Shown here: positions 57,481 to 64,000 of the stretch, piece by piece
Layout: each line of letters opens with the position of its first letter
How positions within the stretch are numbered: position 1 is the first letter of the stretch
From: Sweltsa coloradensis
Lineage: Eukaryota > Arthropoda > Insecta > Plecoptera > Chloroperlidae
NCBI GenBank assembly: GCA_024449915.1
Contig: JAMZAV010000899.1
Span: 186,001 to 250,000, forward strand
Direction of reading: 5' to 3'
Length of the DNA stretch: 64,000 nucleotides
Notes under the pieces: model-generated
The model's input: the letters and a program-made list of their open reading frames with translations, nothing else
Told to the model about the DNA's origin: nothing
The model's database searches: none
Program-made: the position numbers and the translations under genes

Positions 57481-57680
57481 GGACGGACAGAAAAGTGACA
57501 CATATACTGGATCTTTCTTTTCCTTAAAAACATCGTGTTGTGAATAATGCGAGTACCGTGGGAAGGTTGTGAGTCGTGACACACGCACAGACGGACGGAC
57601 AGAAAAGTGATACATATACTGGATCTTTCTTTTCCTAAGAACATCGTGTTGTGAATAATGCGAGTACCGTGGGAAGGTTG
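57457..57680 (+). repeat. Two-copy tandem duplication, 112-bp unit
   Basis: Units 57457-57568 and 57569-57680 differ only by one substitution and a small A-run change, so the duplication is recent. It overlaps the outer end of the family D copy. A 121-codon minus frame spans it and inherits an internal repeat; it is not a gene. Confidence 0.9.
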
Positions 57681-57689
57681 AGAGCTCGT

Positions 57690-58310
57690 GAACAACGCAT
57701 ACAATGCACCTAGCACAAGCACTAACATTGATTGAACAAGTAAAGTATAAGCACTAGCATCGGTGTTCTGTCAACAAACGATAAGAACCAGTCGGGTGCC
57801 AAGTTAGAGTAAATTGAATTGTATTGAATGTGAGTTAGAGTTTTAGTGTGATAATGTCGAGTACATACGCCTGCATAATCAAGGGTCAAACAACATAGTA
57901 TTTTCCATCACAATTAACAATTGTGCACTTACGTGTTATCGAATTTAGAGATAGGAATCACTTTTGCTCATTAACAAACTAAGATAAAAAGGGCTGGTTG
58001 TGAAGGGACTGTTAGCTCTTTGAATTGCGTTTTTCCATTTACAAAATCGATTTGCATAATGACAAAGTTAAACATTGATATTAATCACCAAAATATGATT
58101 TTTTAACTGATTTCCTTTTAGAGATTTGGCAAGGCTAAGCAATAGACCTTAATACGACGCAAAACCGTTACCGACAGTTTTTGTGTGTATGTTAAGTCTT
58201 GCTTGATCAGGGACGTATACTAAAATCGGCTTTATGTAAAATAAGTTGCGTGGTGTAAAACGTAAAAGTTACATCACTAGGCATTACATTCTGCATATTA
58301 TAGTTTTAAA
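57690..58310. other. No gene recognised
   Basis: AT-rich spacer. Confidence 0.4.
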
Positions 58311-58311
58311 A

Positions 58312-58445
58312 AAGACGTCTGCGGTGGCGCATACCATTAGAGCGTTGGCCCGAAGCGTATGGCCCTACGAGGACGTGAGTTCCCGAGTCCCGCTAACGGC
58401 GTGTGTATTTTGTTGTCGTCCTTCATCGTCGTCTAAAATAGCCTA
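58312..58445 (+). mobile_element. Second tRNA-derived SINE family
   Basis: GCGGTGGCGCATACCATTAG then AGCGTTGG forms a tRNA A-box region, and GTGAGTTCCCGAGTCCCGCT a B box, about 50 bases apart, as in a pol III tRNA head. The tail continues with TTGTTGTCGTCCTTCATCGT. The tRNA stems no longer close fully, so a SINE is more likely than a functional tRNA. Confidence 0.6.
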
Positions 58446-59025
58446 GATGCATTAATATGTTAAGTAACAGAAATCATCATTGAATAAAAAAATCCTTGTT
58501 AACTTGGCGGTGGGGGTGAGAAATCTTCAAATGTTATGTTTTATTCATCGGAAACAGTTCATAATTCAATTAGGTTCAACTCGACTGTTACCGAATTATG
58601 TTATTTCATTACAAAAGCAATTAAAACATACCCTCATCAGCTAACTTTCAACTCTGACTATCGTCAAAATGAAAAACACTCACCGTATGATTATGTCTTG
58701 TCCCATCACATTGAATGCAACGTGCACTGCAGTGGGTGTGGGTGTGCGAGTGCATGGCAGGGTGCGGGGGGAGTGGGGAGGGAAGAGGGACTGCACTTTA
58801 CTTGCATGTATGCGCGAGCAGCCAGCGTAGACGCTGAATTCATAACATTATGTATCAGGCAACCATAAGCGAGGAGAAGTGCATGGATTGCGCTTTCTCC
58901 ATGTATAAACACGTCAACAGAATGCGTGTTGAGAGAAGATCGAAACTTCTTCAGGATTACCAGTACAAGGGTTCGAATACACTACTTCATTAACTATTAC
59001 ATATTGCTGTTTACGGTTCGATACA
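58446..59025. other. No gene recognised
   Basis: Contains a G-rich GTGTGGGTGTGCGAGTG region at 58735. The 110-codon frame at 58536-58868 is not supported by domains. Confidence 0.4.
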
Positions 59026-59029
59026 AGAA

Positions 59030-59120
59030 GCTAACATGTTATCGAAGGGAATTACCAACTCATGTTGCAAGTGGGATTCAAACCCACGTCTCTATGTTTC
59101 ATACTGCTCGATCCACAAAT
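59030..59120 (-). mobile_element. tRNA-like fragment
   Basis: On the minus strand GTGGATCGAGCAGTATG resembles an A box and GTGGGTTTGAATCCCAC is a well-formed B box/T arm. The acceptor stem is not complete, so it is probably a SINE or tRNA relic. Confidence 0.4.
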
Positions 59121-60222
59121 AACATTATTTTGCTCAATAATTTGAAATCATCGATTTTTTTGTTACTCTGAGAGTATCTGACTGAGAGCCTGTGTAATAA
59201 AGTCCACACTGTGCTGTAAATAATAAGGTGGGCAAACACGCGATAATAATAATAATCATTATCTTTTATTGTGTGTCTTATACTTATAATACGCAATCGT
59301 ATTGGAATTACGCGTGTTCTGGATTTTATTTGATATTAAACAATCATTTAGAGCACTATTGATTTCAAATAGTGTTCACTTTCAATAGCGACAGGTTTGC
59401 AAGGCAATTTTCTCTAATGGTGGCATTAAATTTAACGCTCACGACACGAACGCAAGGCGCTGATATTCACTAGAAGTAAAGGAAGCCGATACGCCTGGTC
59501 CTAGGAGGAGAAATCTTTTTAAAAAGGAATAGTTCGCGGGATCTCGTTCTTTTTGTACGAAATTTCCAATTAATTTACACATTTGAAAGGTTGAACTTGC
59601 GAACTGATTAGGAGTTTACATTTTCGTAGTAAATAACGTTTAAAATCTTCATTTTTAAAAGTACATAATATATACATTTATGTAGGCTTTCATGGTCGAA
59701 TGATGTATTACAAGACATTTTTAGGTATAGACCACGTACAAATAACAATAATTAACAATTTAAAATAATTATATGTCTGATATAATTATATATTAGTGTC
59801 AAGATCTTTTACTAAATTGTTTTCAAGATTTGAACACAAGAATGAAGATTCGCGTTCGGTGGTTTCTTCCGCGAAAGTTTGATTACTCCCTGATTTGCTG
59901 TTCCTGATTTTTGGCAAACCTCATATTCGTTTGAGTGGGATCGTCTAATAAATCAGTTTTTTCTTTTCGTTTTTCTTTTTTAATGTTTTTTTCTTTCTTC
60001 TTCTTTTCTTCTTCTTTCTTTTTTTTCCTTCTTTCTTTTTTCTTATCTTTTTTCTTTTTTTTTCTTTCTACACCTTTTTTATATTTGATTCATTAATTAA
60101 TTGCATTTAATATCCTTTTTATTTGTTATCAAAAATTGTTGTGTTTTAATGCATTTTTGTTGTAATGTTACTATTTCAAATATTTACTGAACTGTAGTTC
60201 ATTGTTGTCTGCATATATGTAA

Positions 60223-60637
60223 CACACACATAACAAAAACTTGTAGAAATACAGCCAAACCTTACACACTCAAAAGAAATGAGATCTAAAAAAAGGGCCA
60301 AGCTCATCTACCCTTCCACATTTGCGCATTCTTAATTCATAAACGTACAGTGTCCCATAACAGCATCCTCGAAAAGCTTGGCAAAATAGAATTTGCGATT
60401 ATTAATTTAAACGAAATAGTTCATCCAAGTTCTTTTTTCTAATTAATTAAAACGTAATAACATGCAAATTTTATTTTGCCAAGCTTTTCGAGGATGCTGT
60501 TATGGGACACTGTACGTTTATGAATTAAGAATGCGCAAATGTGGAAGGGTAGATGAGCTTGGCCCTTTTTTTAGATCTCATTTCTTTTGAGTGTGTAAGG
60601 TTTGGCTGTATTTCTACAAGTTTTTGTTATGTGTGTG
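60223..60637. mobile_element. Perfect hairpin element, 166-bp arms
   Basis: The left arm 60223-60388 and the right arm 60472-60637 are, by eye, exact reverse complements (for example CACACACATAACAAAAACTT with AAGTTTTTGTTATGTGTGTG, and CCTCGAAAAGCTTGGCAAAA with its complement). The 83-base loop is AT-rich. Its arms are more alike than those of any other foldback here. Confidence 0.9.
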
Positions 60638-61375
60638 ATCTCATTACTTTTTCAAGTTCCATTGCAAAATTATATGTTAAAATATAATAATTTTATCAAA
60701 GTTGATTTAATTTCTATGGTATTAGCAATAACAATATAGGATGTAAAATATCTAGACCCGGATTCATGTACATCCTGGGTATAGGTGGTATAACCATGGT
60801 ATAACGACGGTATAAGGACTGGACCCCAATTCTTGAGTTCGTGGGAGATGACTGTTGAAAACGCAATTTGAAAACGAAGTCGTTTTCGTTTGACACTTTA
60901 AAAAGATATGCGTATAGCAAAGAGCTCGAAAAAGTTCTATATTTATTCTAGATGGCAGTGCCTTCATAAACGCTGGCCAATCGAAAGACGAGTTGCGTGA
61001 AATGATTTGATTGTTGCAATTATGTAAACAAACAGATGAGCAAGCGCATATTATTTTGACACCTTGCTTCGACATTGTGTTTGTGTGTATTGTGTGACAG
61101 AACTATGTTGTGCTGGCCTAGGGTTGGCTAGGCTTGCCAAACATGTAATGTAAGTAATAATTTTATCTAGTCCTATAGCCTAATGGAACTTTAGACCTAC
61201 ACTGTTGTATTATAAATAATTTTCTACATCTGGGCCTAGGTCAGGGACGGTTTCTGATTTGTTTTATGAGAGTATAATGACAACTTTTCTCATTTCACAC
61301 ATAGAAGCAAAATTTAAAATGTCCGCCATTTGTTTACGTATCGCACTTTCCCGCCGTACTCTGCTTATACCGTCA

Positions 61376-61555
61376 ACAAGTGTCAAGTAACTATGGTTAC
61401 TTGTTGATTGTATAAGGCTTATTTTAAAACCTTTATTTGGAAGCCTTCCAACAAACTTTTTCAACTTTTTTTTTCAAAAGAGACTATAATACTATAACCT
61501 TAATGTCCATGTAAAATATGAACATTGTAGTCCCACCCGTCTGGTCAGAATCGCG
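61376..61555 (+). repeat. Dispersed repeat family E fragment
   Basis: Shares ACCTTAATGTCCATGTAAAA, TATGAACATTGTAGTCCCAC and GTCAGAATCG with 43190-43255. Confidence 0.65.
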
Positions 61556-62122
61556 GGCCGACGTATTAGATGTAAGTAGCAGTAGTAGCAGTAGTAGTAG
61601 GAGTAGCTAACATCCTTAAAGTGATTTTGAGCATGTTTCAAGCCATTTTTTCACCAAGAAGGAATGGTCGTACCCCAATAAAATTTGGCATGTGTTGTCA
61701 GGTACCTAAATCCCCTCGATTGTGATAGTTTTCAAGTTCACATCACGTTACATGACGGCTGGGTAACACCTCGAAATCACCCCAACTCTGCTTGGTGTAT
61801 AAGGTGCTTGAGTGTGTAGCGCACCGCGGCTTGGCTGCGGCGCCCTAACGGGCACCTAGATTAGATTTATTTAGTTGTCCTCCTTTGTAAATCAGTTTTA
61901 TAACTGAATAGGATAGACGTTAAATAAATAAACAAAATAAATAAAAATAATAACACATTTTGACGTTTCGTGGAAATTGCACCCTTTCAAAAAACGTTTT
62001 TTCGAAAAAAAAAAGTGTTTTGAAAAAGTGGGGTGCAATCTCCACGAAACGTCAAAATGTGTTTTTTTAAACTATTGTTATTTGTACGTAGTCTATAACT
62101 AAAAATGTCTTGTAATATATAC

Positions 62123-64000
62123 AAATATATTTTCATCTTAATTTATTACGAGTTAAAGAGCCTTTTAATTATAAGGCTATGAACAAATATAAAATAATAA
62201 CCGAAGTGTAATTTAATACACAGCTAATAGACATCATAATATTTTTATTAAAAAATCATAGATCTTCGAAACTAATCTCTACTCCCAAGCTACGAACAAA
62301 CGATTTCGATTTTCAGTTTTCAATACTCGAGAACGAAATTAAACCCTGCCAATTAGTGGCTCCTTAATCTGAAAACGTAAAACCTTCCAAGTTATAGGCT
62401 GAGTTTTTCTAATTTAATTTCTAATTAGTTTGCAATCCTTCAAAATATTATAGGAAGTCTCAAAATTTAGCTTTGTGTAGGGCTAAGTGTAAAATGTGGG
62501 TTGGACAAATAAAACCGAGGGATTTTTTAAATATTGTCATAAAATAAAGCCATATTTTTGTCTACGCCTCTTTTCTGACCAACATCTACGCATTATAAAT
62601 ACCTCCAGAAACATACCCACAGCCTCCCACAATGTATGCTTGTGTTGAAAGTTCTTCTGGCAGTTAATGATGTTTCTTCGAAACAGTTTAACGTCGTGTT
62701 TTTAACTTTGCATTGGTCTTAAAATAAACAATGATAACAATATATAAAAATTACAAAATCAAATAAATCTTTGAAACTACAGGAAGGTTATACTTTGAAT
62801 TCAATTCGATTGATAATAAAATGTAAAACTTTCGCACTTAATATAATGTAAACTACTTACTCTTGAAACAAATAATTTGCACTACCAGACAAGATCTGCA
62901 ATAATATTTGAAACGGAGAACAGTTCCCTATTATAGTATAAATTATACAATTAGTATTATAATTAAAAGGTTTTTTGCATCATCAGTGAAAGGGAAGATA
63001 CAGTTAATTTAATTTCTAGTCCGTTGACGCCAGTTTACGGGTTAATGTTCGCAGTACTGACACAAAGTGAAGGGAACACTGTATTTTAATGCTCAAGAGT
63101 CTACTCTTTCACAAGTGGCAATTTATCTTATGAGACCGTAGAGAAATTAAGGTTATAAACTCAAAGCACGTTTCTTCGACAATATAAAACTATTCTAACG
63201 TATAATCTTTATGGCCAAGGCTTCCTACACCTACATCTAAAATTTTTAGTTTTTATCTTTTATTAGTGGTGACATTTTAGACAGGAATTGGATTGAACCT
63301 TGCACCTCCGAAAGATGCTCTCACCACCTGGGCAATGAAGAAAACACTAAATAAATTATGTCATAGTACTGCACGATATTCCCATAGCAGATGAAAACAA
63401 TATGGTGGATGCAGCTTCATGGGAACAAACACACTTGAGGCACGGTTACTCGATCTTTTTTTTTTCTTTATTCAAAACAACAAAGAATCTATAGTCGTGT
63501 TACTGTTTTTCACGAAAAGAGATAATATAAAAAAATTGGACACTGGAAACTTTGTGGTGGCATTGTAAAATAAATTCTAGGTGTAAATATTTAAATTGGA
63601 ACTCACTAAGCGTAAAATTTGTGTGATTTAAATTAAATTAACAAAACAGCGAAACAATAGAACGGATTGTATTAATTTACCCATTGTTTGTATTAGATTT
63701 TGAACCTACAACAATTTAAATTATTTAAATTTAAATGCAAACAAAAATCTCCCCCTCCCCTAAACTCTGGTACTTAACTTCGATTTTCCGTTTACAATGA
63801 TTTGTTCATAACGGCTGATCATTATTATTATAACTTTTAATTTTCATGTGACATAAACAAAGATCTACTGACAGATGTGTCAACACTTCTTAAAGTGTTT
63901 AAACTTCGGAAAGTCCGACTGGTTCCGAGGTTTTGCGAAGTTAATTAATTAAGTCTCTCTTGGTGGTACCTTCTAATAATCTAATTACTTCCGTGGTATT
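62123..64000. other. No gene recognised
   Basis: AT-rich sequence to the end of the window. A tRNA-like minus-strand relic stands at 63276-63350 (GGTTCAATCC B box and CCCAGGTGGTGAGAGC A-box-like), probably a SINE head. No coding exon is supported. Confidence 0.45.

Larger units (their letters stand above)
60223..61860. mobile_element. Insertion of 1.64 kb inside the LINE end
   Basis: This segment is absent from the same place in the other two LINE copies. It begins with a perfect hairpin (60223-60637) and includes a family E repeat (61376-61555) and a TAGCAG-rich microsatellite (61575-61607). It ends in a G/C-rich stretch (CACCGCGGCTTGGCTGCGGC). No matching target duplications were seen, so it may be more than one event. 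Confidence 0.65.
59753..61945 (+). mobile_element. 3' end of the CR1/Jockey-type LINE, split by an insertion
   Basis: 59753-60222 and 61861-61945 together are collinear with the 3' UTR and tail of the plus copy at 31775-32314: ATTATATGTCTGATATAATT, GATTCGCGTTCGGTGGTTTC, the pyrimidine tract, then TTTATTTAGTTGTCCTCC and the AAATAAATAA tail. No coding sequence is included, as expected from 5' truncation. The break falls between TATATGTAA and TTAGATTTA, which are adjacent in the other copies. Confidence 0.85.
59703..62122. mobile_element. Foldback element split by a nested LINE
   Basis: The left arm TATTACAAGACATTTTTAGG to TACAAATAACAATA (59707-59749) resumes after the LINE at 61950 with AACACATTTTGACGTTTCGT. 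The right arm (62030-62122) is the reverse complement of the two pieces joined together (ACGAAACGTCAAAATGTGTT, then TTGTTATTTGTACGTAGTC and CTAAAAATGTCTTGTAATA). The centre, near 62005, is itself self-complementary around TTTTTTCGAAAAAA. Removing the insert restores a palindrome of roughly 220 bases. Confidence 0.8.

Noticed and set aside
57363..57728. 121-codon minus frame with an internal repeat
   Set aside because: It spans the 112-bp tandem duplication of repeat D sequence; no domain and no splice support.
58312..58390. Functional nuclear tRNA gene
   Set aside because: A and B boxes are present but the acceptor and anticodon stems do not close; a SINE head is a better fit.
1..64000. A previously undescribed multi-gene system
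   Set aside because: I found only isolated exons of separate genes in repeat-rich DNA; nothing in gene order or content supports a coordinated new system.

Overview
This window is animal nuclear DNA. It is AT-rich, has almost no long open frames, and its few convincing coding pieces are split by GT-AG introns. It carries non-LTR retrotransposons, tRNA- and 5S-derived SINEs, foldback elements and a nuclear copy of mitochondrial rrnS-trnV-rrnL DNA. That mitochondrial gene order fits arthropods, molluscs, hemichordates or chordates and argues against echinoderms. I cannot name the phylum from sequence alone. I saw no bacterial-style operon, no CRISPR array and no rRNA operon.

Layout. 1-8.6 kb: a domain saturated with the palindromic motif TAGGCCTA, holding two foldback elements, the mitochondrial insert, a ~635-bp tandem duplication and a 957-bp element with terminal inverted repeats. 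8.9-10.5 kb: a SINE split by another insertion, a second SINE, and a TTAA-flanked MITE whose sister copy lies at 33.6 kb. 13.0-15.8 kb: a minus-strand gene model for a small secreted protein; its first intron holds an 823-bp palindrome and a later intron holds a LINE 3' fragment. 17.6-18.6 kb: a ~180-bp tandem repeat abutting a minus-strand coiled-coil ORF (18607-19332). 25.0-26.5 kb (minus) and 30.1-32.3 kb (plus): two defective CR1/Jockey-type retrotransposons; a third, 3'-end fragment is at 59.8-61.9 kb. 36.35-38.03 kb: three phase-compatible minus-strand exons ending in a single-pass membrane protein with a PDZ-ligand-like C-terminus. 40-58 kb: mostly unassigned AT-rich DNA with SINE copies, two other dispersed repeat families and a 5S-rRNA-derived SINE. 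59.7-62.1 kb: a nest of at least three elements (foldback containing LINE end containing a perfect hairpin).

The genes do not form a visible pathway. They are isolated pieces of separate, intron-containing genes in a repeat-dominated region. The most unusual content is the number and quality of long palindromes and nested insertions, rather than a new gene system. Gene products are described but not named where I do not recognise the family. Exon boundaries come from reading splice motifs by eye and need transcript support.
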